Source: Leifsonia sp. CL147 (GTDB taxonomy: Bacteria; Actinomycetota; Actinomycetes; Actinomycetales; Microbacteriaceae). From it: DNA of 64,000 bases. A model generated the notes under the pieces. That model searched no databases. It was not told the origin of the DNA and saw nothing but the letters and a program-made list of their open reading frames with translations. Every line of letters begins with the position of its first letter. Position 1 is the first letter of the stretch. Both the position numbers and the translations under genes were made by a program. The stretch is from assembly GCF_900114565.1 (NCBI RefSeq), contig NZ_FOTM01000004.1:178804-242803 (forward strand), written 5' to 3'. This document shows, piece after piece, positions 7,696 to 19,063 of the stretch.

Positions 7696-8919
7696 TTGAA
7701 GGGTATGAGGTGGATCTTCGTCGCGGCCGCGGCCGCCGGGCTGCTGTGCTGGGCAGGCCGCTGGGGTCTGCGCCGCGCGGCTGTGGCGCTGGCGCGCATC
7801 GTCGTCCACCCGGCTCCGCGTGCGGCCACGCCCATCCACTCCAGCACCGGTACGAGCGTCACGCTGGCTGCGGATCGCCGCACCCTGCACCGCGGGCAGT
7901 TCGGGCTCTGGTTCGGCGAGGGCGGGCATGCGGTCATCGGCCACGTGATCGCTCACGACCCCGAGGCGCGAACGGTGACGCGCGAACTGCTCGACGTCGA
8001 CGGTGATCTCGGGTCCGCGCGCTTCGGCCAGTGGACCGGGCACCTGCACCCGGGTCCGGCATCCCTTCGGCGGCGCCACCGGGAGGTGCGCATCGCCGTG
8101 CCGGGCGGCGTGGCTCCGGCCTGGCTCATCGAGCCGCGGGAGGCGGCGGGCCCGTCCGCGGCGGGCCCGTCCAGCGCGCCCGCCTCCGCGTCGTCCTCCG
8201 CGCCCTCCTCGACGTGGGCCATCCACATCCACGGCCGCAACGGCACCCGGACCACGGCGCTCGCGTCGGTGCACGCCATGGACGCACTCGGGATGGTGTC
8301 CTTGGTCGTCTCGTACCGCGGCGACGGTGAGGGGCCGGCGGCTCCTGGGGGCGCGTCCACGCTGGGGCTGCGCGAGTGGGAGGACGTGGATGCGGCGATC
8401 GGCTACGCGCTCGACCACGGAGCGCAGCGGGTGATCCTGGTCGGATGGTCGCTCGGCGGCGCGATCGCGTTGCAGCTCAGCGAGCTGAGCGCGCACCGCG
8501 CATCCATCCACCGCCTGGTCCTCGTCGGGCCCGTCACCGACTGGCGGGCTGCGGTGCGCACCGGCGCCCTGGTGCGCGGGCTGCCGAGCTGGGTAGGTGG
8601 GCTCGCCGTCCGCGCGCTCGGCGACCGGTCCCTGAGCGCGCGTATCGGACTCGTCGAGCCCATCGACTTCGAGCAGCTGGGCTGGGCACGTCCCGGTCGC
8701 CTCACGGTTCCCGCCCTCGTGATCCACTCCGACGGCGATCGGGAGGTGCCGCTGTCCTGCTCCGTGATGTTCGCCATGGCGAATCCGACCCTGGTGCGAC
8801 TGGTCGAACTCTCACCTGCGGAGCACTGCTGGGAGTACAACGTCGATCCGGCGGCCTTCAACAGCGCCGTGATCGACTTCCTCCGCTCGGGCCGGGAGGG
8901 ATCCCGCCGGCTCGGCTAG
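7696..8919 (+). CDS. Membrane-anchored alpha/beta hydrolase
   Basis: 407 residues. An N-terminal hydrophobic anchor (about 5-20) is followed by an unassigned region, a low-complexity Ala/Ser/Pro linker (about 149-173) and a hydrolase domain. The nucleophile elbow GWSLGG has Ser252; the likely acid is in HSDGDREV and the His in AEHCWEY. It resembles the BEM46/YfhR type of serine hydrolase; the substrate is unknown. The TTG start at 7696 has GGAGG 10 nt upstream. An internal ATG at 7705 is the alternative, but its spacing to a Shine-Dalgarno is poor. Confidence 0.8.
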   Translation: MKGMRWIFVAAAAAGLLCWAGRWGLRRAAVALARIVVHPAPRAATPIHSSTGTSVTLAADRRTLHRGQFGLWFGEGGHAVIGHVIAHDPEARTVTRELLDVDGDLGSARFGQWTGHLHPGPASLRRRHREVRIAVPGGVAPAWLIEPREAAGPSAAGPSSAPASASSSAPSSTWAIHIHGRNGTRTTALASVHAMDALGMVSLVVSYRGDGEGPAAPGGASTLGLREWEDVDAAIGYALDHGAQRVILVGWSLGGAIALQLSELSAHRASIHRLVLVGPVTDWRAAVRTGALVRGLPSWVGGLAVRALGDRSLSARIGLVEPIDFEQLGWARPGRLTVPALVIHSDGDREVPLSCSVMFAMANPTLVRLVELSPAEHCWEYNVDPAAFNSAVIDFLRSGREGSRRLG

Positions 8920-8928
8920 CCTGGTCGC

Positions 8929-10356
8929 ATGGCCGATCTCCACGAGCTGACGGCGCTCGAGCTCTGGCAGGAACTGCAGTCCGGGCGGGTCTCCCCGAGA
9001 GAGGTCGCCTCCCACTTCCTGGACCGGATCGAACGGCTGAACCCGGAGCTCGGCGCCTTCGTCACGGTCACCCGTGACCAGGCGCTCGCGCGCGCGGACG
9101 AAGTGGCGGAGCGCGTCCCGAGGACCGCCCCGCTGTGGGGCCTCCCGTTCGGCGACAAAGACCTGTGGATGCGCGCCGGAGTCCCGGCGGGGTTCGGCTC
9201 CCGCGCGATGACGGGATTCGTGCCCGACACGAGCGACGAGCTCGTCGAGACGATGGATGCGGCGGGCGGCGTCAGTCTCGGCAAGACCAACGCGCCCGAG
9301 TTCGGGCTGCCGGCCTACACCGAGTCGCTCGCTGCGCCGCCCGCCCGCAATCCGTGGGACCCCGGACGCGGAGCGGGAGGATCGAGCGGCGGAGCGGCTG
9401 TGGCCGTGGCAGCCGGGATGCTGCCGTTCGCGCCGGGATCCGACGGCGGCGGGTCCATCCGCATCCCGGCTGCGGCCTGCGGACTCGTCGGGCTCAAGCC
9501 GACCAGGGGACTGGTACCGGCCGGAAGCGGCATCGAGTCGCTGGCCGGCCTCGTCGTGGCCGGTCCGATCGCCCGTGACACGGCGGATGCGGCCCTGCTG
9601 CTCGACGGCATGATCGCGAAGCGCAACGGGCGCATCGACCATCACTTCACGCTGCGAGCTCCGTATGACGACGACGGTCCGTTTCTCGGAGCAGCGGTGC
9701 GCGGCGAGGGCCGCTTCCAGCTCGGAGTGATGACCACGTCCGCCTGGGACGGCGCCTACGACATCGCCATCGCACCCGAGGCGCGTCAGGCCCTCTCCGT
9801 CGCGGTCGAGGCGTTCTCCGCCATGGGCCACGGAGTGGAGGAGACGGCGCTCACGCCCGATGACACGTATGCGCCCGCCTTCCGGACGATCTGGCAGGCG
9901 GGCGCTGCGCGCATCCCGGCGGAGGGCGAGACGCTCTCCCTGCTCGAGCCGCTGACCGCCTGGCTGGTCGAACGGGGACGCGCGCTCAGCGCCCGCGAGC
10001 TGAGCGAGGCTCTGTCGGCGCTCACCGCGTACGAGCGATCGTTCCTCGCGCAGCTGTCGTCGTTCGACGCCGTGCTGACGCCGGCGATGGCGCTCACCCC
10101 GCGGCCCCTCGGCTGGTACGACCAGGAGGACGGCGAGCGCAACTTCGAGCAGCAGGTCCAGTACACGCCCTTCACGTCGATGCTCAACGTGACCGGGCTG
10201 CCCGGCATCGTGCTCCCGGTGTGGCAGACCGAGGACGGGCTCCCGATGGGCGTGCAGCTGATCGGCCGGCCGGGAGGGGAGCGGACGCTCCTGTCACTCG
10301 CCGCTCAGCTGGAGCGACGCATGCACTGGCAGGACCGCCGCCCGCCCGTCTGGTAG
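8929..10356 (+). CDS. Amidase (amidase-signature family)
   Basis: 475 residues. The Lys/cis-Ser/Ser catalytic set is visible: K77 in PFGDKDLW, the GGSSGG loop at 150-155 and nucleophile S176 in GSDGGGSIRIP. The family hydrolyses amides, including GatA-type glutamine, nitrile-derived amides and cyclic amides. No gatB or gatC is nearby, so a stand-alone catabolic amidase is more likely than GatA. The ATG at 8929 lies 6 nt after TAGCCT (8917-8922). Confidence 0.9.
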   Translation: MADLHELTALELWQELQSGRVSPREVASHFLDRIERLNPELGAFVTVTRDQALARADEVAERVPRTAPLWGLPFGDKDLWMRAGVPAGFGSRAMTGFVPDTSDELVETMDAAGGVSLGKTNAPEFGLPAYTESLAAPPARNPWDPGRGAGGSSGGAAVAVAAGMLPFAPGSDGGGSIRIPAAACGLVGLKPTRGLVPAGSGIESLAGLVVAGPIARDTADAALLLDGMIAKRNGRIDHHFTLRAPYDDDGPFLGAAVRGEGRFQLGVMTTSAWDGAYDIAIAPEARQALSVAVEAFSAMGHGVEETALTPDDTYAPAFRTIWQAGAARIPAEGETLSLLEPLTAWLVERGRALSARELSEALSALTAYERSFLAQLSSFDAVLTPAMALTPRPLGWYDQEDGERNFEQQVQYTPFTSMLNVTGLPGIVLPVWQTEDGLPMGVQLIGRPGGERTLLSLAAQLERRMHWQDRRPPVW

Positions 10357-10384
10357 CCGTCCGCGATCCGAGAGCCCTCGAACG

Positions 10385-10759
10385 TCAGCTGACGGGCCCG
10401 GTGTACTTCTCACCCGGGCCCTTCCCGATCTCGTCGGGGATCGCCGACGCCTCGCGGAAGGCGAGCTGCAGGGACCGCAGTCCGTCGCGCAGGCTGCGCG
10501 CGTGCTGGTCCCCGATGTGCTGGGCGCTCGCCGTCACGAGGCCGGCGAGGGCGTCGATGAGCTTGCGCGCCTCATCCAAGTCGGTCTGATGCTCGGGGTC
10601 GTCGGCCAGTCCGCACTTGACGGCGGCTGCGCTCATCAGGTGGACCGCGGTCGTGGTGATCACCTCGACCGCGGGGACCTCCGCGATGTCCCGCGTGGCT
10701 TCCGCGACACCGTCGCGATCGTCGCCGGTGCCGTCGAAGGTGAAGGATGTGTCGCTCAC
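10385..10759 (-). CDS. DUF1844-family protein
   Basis: 124 residues. The N-terminus is acidic. The helical core holds the family features AVHLMSAAAVKCGL, DLDEARKLIDALAGL and LRDGLRSLQLAFREAS. Its function is not established; in actinobacteria it characteristically sits next to and divergent from infC, as here. The GTG start at 10759 has AGAGGAA about 7 nt upstream. It is convergent with the amidase gene. Confidence 0.88.
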   Translation of the reverse strand: MSDTSFTFDGTGDDRDGVAEATRDIAEVPAVEVITTTAVHLMSAAAVKCGLADDPEHQTDLDEARKLIDALAGLVTASAQHIGDQHARSLRDGLRSLQLAFREASAIPDEIGKGPGEKYTGPVS

Positions 10760-10772
10760 TGCATTCCTCTGT

Positions 10773-11044
10773 TAGAATCGTCCGGGCTCCGGGACTTCTG
10801 TCCCGGTACGAAAGTGGAGATTCCTCCCACCCGCGCTTGACCGTTTTACAGGTTACCGGGTCATTGCACTCCGCCATCGCGTGTGAACGCGGGGGTAGTC
10901 AGGGTGCTGTACCAGGCCTGCGAACCGGATCTTCCGAGATCTGGGAATCGCAGGCTCTGCTGGTGCGTGGAACCTCCTCTTTCGCCGGACCGTCGCAGAC
11001 GGCCCGTGGCTGCGAAGAACATCGCTCGATCAGAGGAGACAGAC
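10773..11044 (+). promoter_or_regulatory. infC leader region with promoter and hairpins
   Basis: TAGAAT (10773-10778) is a near-consensus -10 box, giving a leader of about 260 nt before the IF-3 start. A 7-bp stem with TTCT loop (10789-10795/10800-10806) lies almost at the expected transcript start, and further weaker stems follow. No L20-binding pseudoknot could be confirmed by eye. The region has no CDS that I can support. Confidence 0.55.
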
Positions 11045-11700
<656 letters not shown>

Positions 11701-11701
<1 letters not shown>

Positions 11702-11895
11702 TGCCCAAGCAGAAGAGCCACTCCGGCGCCAAGAAGCGCTTCAAGATCACCGGCAGCGGCAAGGTCATGAAGCAGCAGGCCGGCATGCGCCACAACCTGG
11801 AGCTCAAGTCCAGCCGTCGTACGCGCCGGCTGAACCAGGACCAGGTCGTCCCCGAGGTGGACGCCAAGGTCATCCGCCGGATGCTCGGCAAGTAA
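11701..11895 (+). CDS. rpmI: 50S ribosomal protein L35
   Basis: 64 residues, basic, with the family opening [20 protein letters not shown] and a Lys/Arg-rich body. Its ATG shares the last base of the infC TAA stop (11699-11701), so it is translationally coupled. The normal order infC-rpmI-rplT is preserved. Confidence 0.97.
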
Positions 11896-11943
11896 CGACT
11901 CGACACTCGCAGACTTTGTGAATCAGTAGAAGGAAATCGACTA

Positions 11944-12330
11944 ATGGCAAGAGTGAAGAGGGCGGTAAACGCCCACAAGAAGCGTCGGGTCATCCTCGAG
12001 CGCGCAGAGGGCTACCGCGGCCAGCGGTCGCGCCTCTACCGCAAGGCGAAGGAGCAGGTCACCCACTCCCTCGTCTACGCGTACCGTGACCGCCGCCAGA
12101 AGAAGGGCGACTTCCGCCGCCTCTGGATCCAGCGGATCAATGCCGCATCCCGTGCGAACGGCCTGACGTACAACCGCTTCATCCAGGGCCTCGGCCTCGC
12201 GGGTGTCGAGGTCGACCGTCGCATCCTCGCCGACCTGGCCATCACCGAGCCCGCGACCTTCGCGGCGCTCGTCGAGACGGCCAAGAAGGCGCTGCCGGCC
12301 GACACGTCGGCCCCGAAGGCCGCGGCGTAA
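11944..12330 (+). CDS. rplT: 50S ribosomal protein L20
   Basis: 128 residues. The long basic N-terminal helix starts [18 protein letters not shown] and is followed by the globular domain ([20 protein letters not shown]). It is an early 23S rRNA-binding assembly protein and a known autorepressor in several bacteria. AGAAGGAAA precedes the ATG. It ends the operon at a strong hairpin. Confidence 0.97.
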   Translation: MARVKRAVNAHKKRRVILERAEGYRGQRSRLYRKAKEQVTHSLVYAYRDRRQKKGDFRRLWIQRINAASRANGLTYNRFIQGLGLAGVEVDRRILADLAITEPATFAALVETAKKALPADTSAPKAAA

Positions 12331-12342
12331 CCCCACCGTCGG

Positions 12343-12376
12343 AACGGCCCGGTCGAGTCACCTCGACCGGGCCGTT
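12343..12376 (+). terminator. Terminator hairpin after rplT
   Basis: A perfect 15-bp stem (12343-12357/12362-12376) with loop TCAC, 12 nt after the rplT stop. A U-rich stretch (TCGTCGTTTCG) follows. Confidence 0.85.
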
Positions 12377-12400
12377 CGTCGTTTCGTGGGGGGCCGCTGT

Positions 12401-12707
12401 GCCGGGGGGACCTTCGTGACGAATGTCGCGCTGGGCGGTGCTGAGGGGGACATTCGTGACGAATGTTGCGCTGGGCTGTGTTGAGGGGGACATTCGTGAC
12501 GAATGTTGCGCTGGACTGTGTTGAGGGGGACATTCGTGACGAATGTTGCGCTGGGCTGTGTTGAGGGGGACATTCGTGACGAATGTTGCGCTGGGCTGTG
12601 TTGAGGGGGACATTCGTGACGAATGTTGCGCTGGACTGTGTTGAGGGGGACATTCGTGACGAATGTTGCGCTGGGCTGTGCTGAAGGGGACATTCGTGAC
12701 GAATGCT
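12401..12707. repeat. 40-bp-period palindrome array, 8 units (locus 1)
   Basis: The core ACATTCGTGACGAATGT (8-bp arms around a single G) begins at 12410, 12450, 12490, 12530, 12570, 12610, 12650 and 12690; the first and last cores each carry one substitution. Filler of 23 nt, TGCGCTGGGCTGTGTTGAGGGG-like, is nearly identical between units. The bases just left of the first core resemble the filler. Long ORFs through it on both strands are artefacts of the repeat. It lies between rplT and a SpoU methyltransferase and ends 7 nt before that gene's -10 box. Confidence 0.95.
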
Positions 12708-12725
12708 GACCCCTAAGCTGGTGAC

Positions 12726-14651
<1,926 letters not shown>

Positions 14652-14652
<1 letters not shown>

Positions 14653-17195
14653 TGCGCGTCCCTCTGAGTTGGCTCGGCGAGTTCGTCGACCTGGAGCCCG
14701 GCACGAGCCCGGAGGAGGTGCACGCCGCCCTCGTCTCCGTCGGACTGGAGGAGGAGGACGTCCACACCTTCGAGATCTCCGGACCGGTCGTCGTCGGCCA
14801 GGTCCTGGAGTTCGAGGAGGAGCCGCAGAGCAACGGCAAGACCATCCGCTGGTGCCAGGTGCGCGTCGCGCCCGAGGGCCGGAGCGCAGCGGACGGCGGT
14901 GCGGACGTGCGCGGAATCGTCTGCGGCGCCCGCAACTTCCTCGCCGGGGACAAGGTCGTGGTGACGCTGCCCGGTGCCGTGCTGCCCGGTCCGTTCCCCA
15001 TCGCCGCGCGTAAAACGTACGGCCACGTCTCGGACGGCATGATCGCCTCCGCACGCGAGCTCGGGCTGGGCGAGGAACACGACGGCATCCTGCGCCTGAG
15101 CACCCTCGGGCTCGACCCGGAGGTCGGCACGGACGCTGTGGGGCTGCTCGGGCTCGACGACGCTGCGGTCGAGGTGAACGTCACGCCCGACCGTGGCTAC
15201 GCGTTCTCCATCCGCGGCATCGCCCGCGAGTACTCGCACGCGACCGGCGCCGCGTTCCGCGATCCGGCCGACGCCGTGCCGGTGCGTTCCGCGGCGGACC
15301 ACGCCCGGGGCTTCAGCGTGACGATCGACGACACCGCGCCGCTGCGCGGCCACGTCGGCGCGAGCGTCTTCGTGACGCGCGTCGTGCGTGACGTCGACGG
15401 CTCGCGCCCGACGCCCGCATGGATGATCGCCCGGCTGAAGCTGGCGGGCATCCGCTCGATCTCGCTCATCGTCGACATCACCAACTACGTGATGCTCGAG
15501 CTCGGGCAGCCCATCCACGGCTACGACCTCGACCGGCTGTCCGGCGGGATCGTCGTGCGCCGGGCGGCGCCGGGGGAGACGCTGGTCACCCTCGACGACC
15601 AGACCCGGACGCTCGACCCGGAAGACCTCGTCATCGCCGACGATTCCGGCGCGATCGGCCTGGCCGGAGTGATGGGAGGCGCCTCCACCGAGATCGGCGC
15701 CGGAACCCGCAACGTGCTCATCGAGGCGGCGAACTTCGACCCGGTCTCCATCGCACGGACCGCACGACGCCACAAGCTGCCGAGCGAGGCCTCCAAGCGT
15801 TTCGAGCGCGGAGTGGACCCGCAGGTCGCCGTCGCGGCGGCGGCACGCGTCGTGCAGCTGCTCGAGCAGCTCGCGGGCGGACACGCGGACGAGCTCGGCT
15901 CGCTGCTGGACGCTTCCGAGTCCGCGGAGCCCATCCACCTTCCCACGGGATACATCGCCGGGCTGATCGGCGTCGACTTCAGCGACGACGAGGTGCGCGG
16001 TGCCCTGGCCGAGATCGGCGGCACGGTCAGCGAAGCGGCGGACGGCCTGCTCGTCGCCGCGCCGACCTGGCGACCGGACCTGCGCGACAAGTCGGACCTG
16101 GCCGAAGAGGTCGCCCGCATCGTCGGCTACGACCGCATCCCCTCGGTGCTGCCCGTCGCGCCTCCGGGTCGCGGGCTGACGCGTGAGCAGCGGCTGCGCC
16201 GTGCGGTCGTGCAGACGCTGGCCGACAACGGCGCCACCGAAGTGCTGTCGTTCCCGTTCGTCAGCGAGGCGCAGAACGACCTGTTCGGTGCACCGGAGGC
16301 CGGCGGCGTCCCCGCCGTCCGGCTCGCCAACGCGCTGGATGCCACTGCGCCGTACCTGCGGACCTCGCTGCTTCCCGGCCTGCTGGATGCGGCCAAACGC
16401 AACCTCGCCCGCGGGCTCGTCGATCTGCGCGTGTACGAGCTCGGCACGGTGTTCCGTCCCTCGGAGGGCTCGATCGGCAGCGAGACGCTGCCGCCGGGCG
16501 CCGCCCTGCCCGGCCCCGACATCCTCGCCGGGCTCAATGCCGGCATCCCGGCTCAACCCCGGCATCTGGCCGGACTCGTCGTGGGCAACGTCCTCGAGAA
16601 GCAGCCCGGCGTCGCCCCGGTGCCCGCGGGCCTGACCGACGCCCTCGACATGGTGCGCCAGACGGCCGCCGCGGTGGGACTCGCCGTGGACGTCGCGCAA
16701 GCGTCGCATCAGGCGCTGCACCCGGGCCGCACGGCCGAGCTGCTCGCCCGCGCCGCGGACGGAACCGTGGTCTCCGTCGGCTATGCCGGCGAGTTGCTGC
16801 CGGCGCTCGCCCACGACCTGGATCTGCCTCGCGTGGTCGCCGTCTTCGAACTCGATCTCGACGCCCTGATCGGCGTCGCCCCGGCCGATATCGTCGCGGG
16901 CGTCATTGCGGGCTTCCCCGCCGCCACCCAGGACCTGTCCCTCGTCGTACCTCCGGACGCGCCCGCCGGCGAGGTGCTGCGAGCCGTGCGGGAGGGCGCG
17001 GGTGCGCTGCTCGAGGACATCCGACTCGTCGACGACTACCGGGGCCCAGGCCTGCCCGAGGGACACAAGAGCCTCACCTTCGCGCTCCGCTTCCGTGCCG
17101 CCGACCGCACCCTCACGGCGGCGGAGGCCACCGAGGCCAAGCTCGCCGGCGCCGCCTGCGCCGCCGACCGCTTCGGCGCGGCCATCCGCGAGTAG
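14652..17195 (+). CDS. pheT: Phenylalanine-tRNA ligase beta subunit
   Basis: 847 residues with the full domain set: N-terminal EMAP/OB tRNA-binding domain (about 40-160), B3/B4 editing region (about 210-400), B5, the synthetase-like core (about 480-700) and a C-terminal anticodon-binding FDX-ACB domain (about 750-845, ending FALRFRAADRTLTAAEA). It is coupled to pheS by a one-base overlap. No truncation is seen. Confidence 0.97.
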
Positions 17196-17268
17196 TCCCG
17201 CGCGCTCCGGAGCGGACGGCCGCGCCCGTGCCGCGACGACGGTGCGCGGGCACACCGAACGCGAGGCG

Positions 17269-17353
17269 TACCGAAGGAGATCGGGTGTCGAATCTCCTTC
17301 GATCGGCAGTACTGAAGGAGATTCGAACCCGACCCGTTCGATTCTCCTTCAGT
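17269..17353. repeat. Dispersed two-hairpin element, copy 1
   Basis: Two adjacent hairpins: 10-bp arms 17272-17281/17292-17301, then 17-nt arms 17312-17328/17336-17352 with one mismatch, separated by ATCGGCAGTA. The same pair in the same order occurs at 52305-52387. Organisation resembles a REP/BIME unit. It lies between pheT and the arg leader. Confidence 0.9.
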
Positions 17354-17360
17354 CGGCCGC

Positions 17361-17596
17361 ACCAGGAGGAGATCGAGGGGGAACCTTCCTGGGCTGGCGG
17401 TAGCGGAGGAGATCGGAGGGGAACCTGGGCTGGCGCTGACGGAGGAGATCGGAGGGGAACCTGGGCTGGCGCTGACGGAGGAGATCGAAGGGGAACCTGG
17501 GCTGGCGCTAAGGGAGGAGATCGGGTGCCGAATCTTCGTGGATTGGCGGTAGCGGAGGAGATCCGGACCTGATCCGCTCGAATCTCCTCCCCTGGC
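17361..17596. repeat. 36-bp-period array derived from the GGAGGAGATCG motif
   Basis: GGAGGAGATCG starts at 17365, 17405, 17441, 17477, 17513 and 17554 (last with one change). The four middle copies are spaced exactly 36 bp, with filler GAGGGGAACCTGGGCTGGCG. The final unit pairs with ATCTCCTCC at 17582-17590. The GGAGGAGAT motif is a variant of the arm of the neighbouring two-hairpin element, so the array probably grew from it. Confidence 0.9.
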
Positions 17597-17665
17597 GTGG
17601 CAAGACGTGACTGGGGCGGTCGCGGCGGGAGGCGGCGGTCCCGGACCACGGGTGAGGGACCGGAT

Positions 17666-17696
17666 TTGGCGGGGGCCGGGGAGGGGGCGCTAGGGT
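17666..17696 (+). promoter_or_regulatory. Arginine operon promoter
   Basis: TTGGCG (17666-17671) and TAGGGT (17691-17696) are spaced 19 nt. Initiation would fall on or next to the leader ORF ATG at 17703, 6 nt after the -10 box. Confidence 0.55.
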
Positions 17697-17702
17697 TGTC
17701 CC

Positions 17703-17789
17703 ATGCTTTCCGTCCGGTGCACCGCTTCGACGGGTGCGGCTTCCGCCGCCCGTGTCATGCGCCGACGCCTGCGCGACCGCCGAAGCTAG
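17703..17789 (+). CDS. Arginine-rich leader peptide of the arg operon
   Basis: A 28-codon ORF, too short for normal gene calling, starting 6 nt after a -10 box and ending 88 nt before argC. Eight of 28 residues are Arg (positions 5, 17, 20, 21, 22, 24, 26, 27), six of them in the last nine codons (RRRLRDRRS), including two CGA codons. This is the hallmark of a ribosome-mediated attenuator placed before the genes for that amino acid. I infer function from position and composition; expression is untested. Confidence 0.75.
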   Translation: MLSVRCTASTGAASAARVMRRRLRDRRS

Positions 17790-17877
17790 GCGGCGTTCCG
17801 GGCGGTCCTGTGCTGTGGATCGACGTGGGCGCCGCCGTCGCCGAGACTTCTGTCGTCCACTCGAATAAGGAACAAGC
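17775..17877 (+). promoter_or_regulatory. Putative arg attenuator: mutually exclusive stems
   Basis: GACCGCC (17775-17781), inside the last Arg codons, can pair with GGCGGTC (17801-17807). GGCGGCG (17789-17795) can instead pair with CGCCGCC (17830-17836), which also competes with a local stem around 17820-17840. A ribosome stalled on the Arg codons would cover the first arm and switch the pairing. There is no U-tract, so the effect could be on termination with Rho or on the argC start. Confidence 0.55.
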
Positions 17878-19017
17878 ATGACTCTCTCGGTCGCCGTCGC
17901 AGGCGCCTCCGGTTACGCGGGCGGTGAGCTGTTGCGTATCCTCGCCGGGCACCCGGACTTCGAGGTCCGCACGGTCACCGCGCACCAGAACGCCGGCCAT
18001 CCGCTGATCGCTCACCAGCCGCACCTCCGCTCGCTCGCGCACCTGACCCTCCAGGAGACGACGCCCCAGACCCTGGCCGGGCACGACGTCGTCTTCCTCG
18101 CGCTTCCGCACGGCACCTCCGGTGCGATCGCCGCGGAGCTGCCGGAGGACACCGTGGTCGTCGACTGCGGCGCCGACCACCGGCTGGAGGACCCGGCCGA
18201 CTGGGCCGCGTTCTACGGCGGCGAGTACCACGGGGCGTGGGCCTACGGAGTGCCCGAGCTGCCCCTCGCCGCACACGAGACCGGAGCGGAGACCGGAGCG
18301 GCGGCAGGAGCGGAGACCGGAGCCGCGGCCGCTTCCGACGCCGGACCCACGCCCGCCTCGGCCGGCACCGGCAAGCAGCGCGACCGGCTCCGCGGCGCCC
18401 GGCGCATCGCGGCGCCCGGTTGCAACTCCAGCAGCGTCTCCCTGGCGCTCGCTCCGGGCATCCGGGCCGGTCTCATCGACGACGAGGACATCGTCGCCGT
18501 GCTCGCGGTCGGCCCGTCCGGGGCGGGCAAGTCGCTGAAGACGATGTACCTCGCCAGCGAGATCCTCGGCTCCGCCAACCCGTACGCGGTCGGCGGAACG
18601 CACCGCCACATCCCCGAGATCCAGCAGAACCTGCGCAAGGCCGGCGCCGTCTCGCCGACCCTGTCGTTCACGCCGGTCCTCGTGCCGATGTCACGCGGCA
18701 TCCTCGCGACGTCGACGGCGCGGGTGAAGCCGGGCGTCACAGCGGAGCAGGTGCAGGCGGCCTGGGAGGACGCCTACGCGGGTGAGCCGTTCGTGCAGGT
18801 GCTGCCGGCGGGGACCGTCCCGCGGACCGCCGACGTCCTCGGCGCCAACACCGTCCTCATCGGTGTGGCGCTGGATGCGGCGGCCGGCCGCGTCGTCACG
18901 GTGCTCGCGATGGACAATCTGTACAAGGGGACGGCGGGAGCCGCCATCCAATCCGTCAACATCGCCCTGGGTCTCGACGAGACCGCGGGCCTGACCGTGA
19001 ACGGAGTCGCACCGTGA
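17878..19017 (+). CDS. argC: N-acetyl-gamma-glutamyl-phosphate reductase
   Basis: Third step of arginine synthesis, NADPH-dependent. 379 residues against about 345 usual. The N-terminal nucleotide fold has [13 protein letters not shown] and the catalytic Cys is in [24 protein letters not shown] and [13 protein letters not shown] are C-terminal signatures. The extra length is an Ala/Gly/Glu/Thr-rich insert at about 136-172 with GAETGAA repeats, between YGVPEL and the catalytic Cys. First structural gene of the operon; AAGGAAC precedes the ATG. Confidence 0.96.
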   Translation: MTLSVAVAGASGYAGGELLRILAGHPDFEVRTVTAHQNAGHPLIAHQPHLRSLAHLTLQETTPQTLAGHDVVFLALPHGTSGAIAAELPEDTVVVDCGADHRLEDPADWAAFYGGEYHGAWAYGVPELPLAAHETGAETGAAAGAETGAAAASDAGPTPASAGTGKQRDRLRGARRIAAPGCNSSSVSLALAPGIRAGLIDDEDIVAVLAVGPSGAGKSLKTMYLASEILGSANPYAVGGTHRHIPEIQQNLRKAGAVSPTLSFTPVLVPMSRGILATSTARVKPGVTAEQVQAAWEDAYAGEPFVQVLPAGTVPRTADVLGANTVLIGVALDAAAGRVVTVLAMDNLYKGTAGAAIQSVNIALGLDETAGLTVNGVAP

Positions 19018-19063
19018 ACGTCGAGGCCGCAGACCGGTCCGCCACCAGAAAGGCGACCGTTTC

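Noticed and set aside
8929..10356. GatA subunit of the tRNA amidotransferase
   Set aside because: The amidase signature is shared, but no gatB or gatC is nearby and the gene stands alone.
12242..12693. Long minus-strand ORFs through the 40-bp array
   Set aside because: The 40-bp unit is not a multiple of three and merely lacks stops in several frames; the translations are repeat artefacts without ribosome-binding sites.
12401..12707. CRISPR array
   Set aside because: The 17-bp units are palindromic and evenly spaced, but the intervening sequences are also repeated rather than unique, and no cas genes are present.
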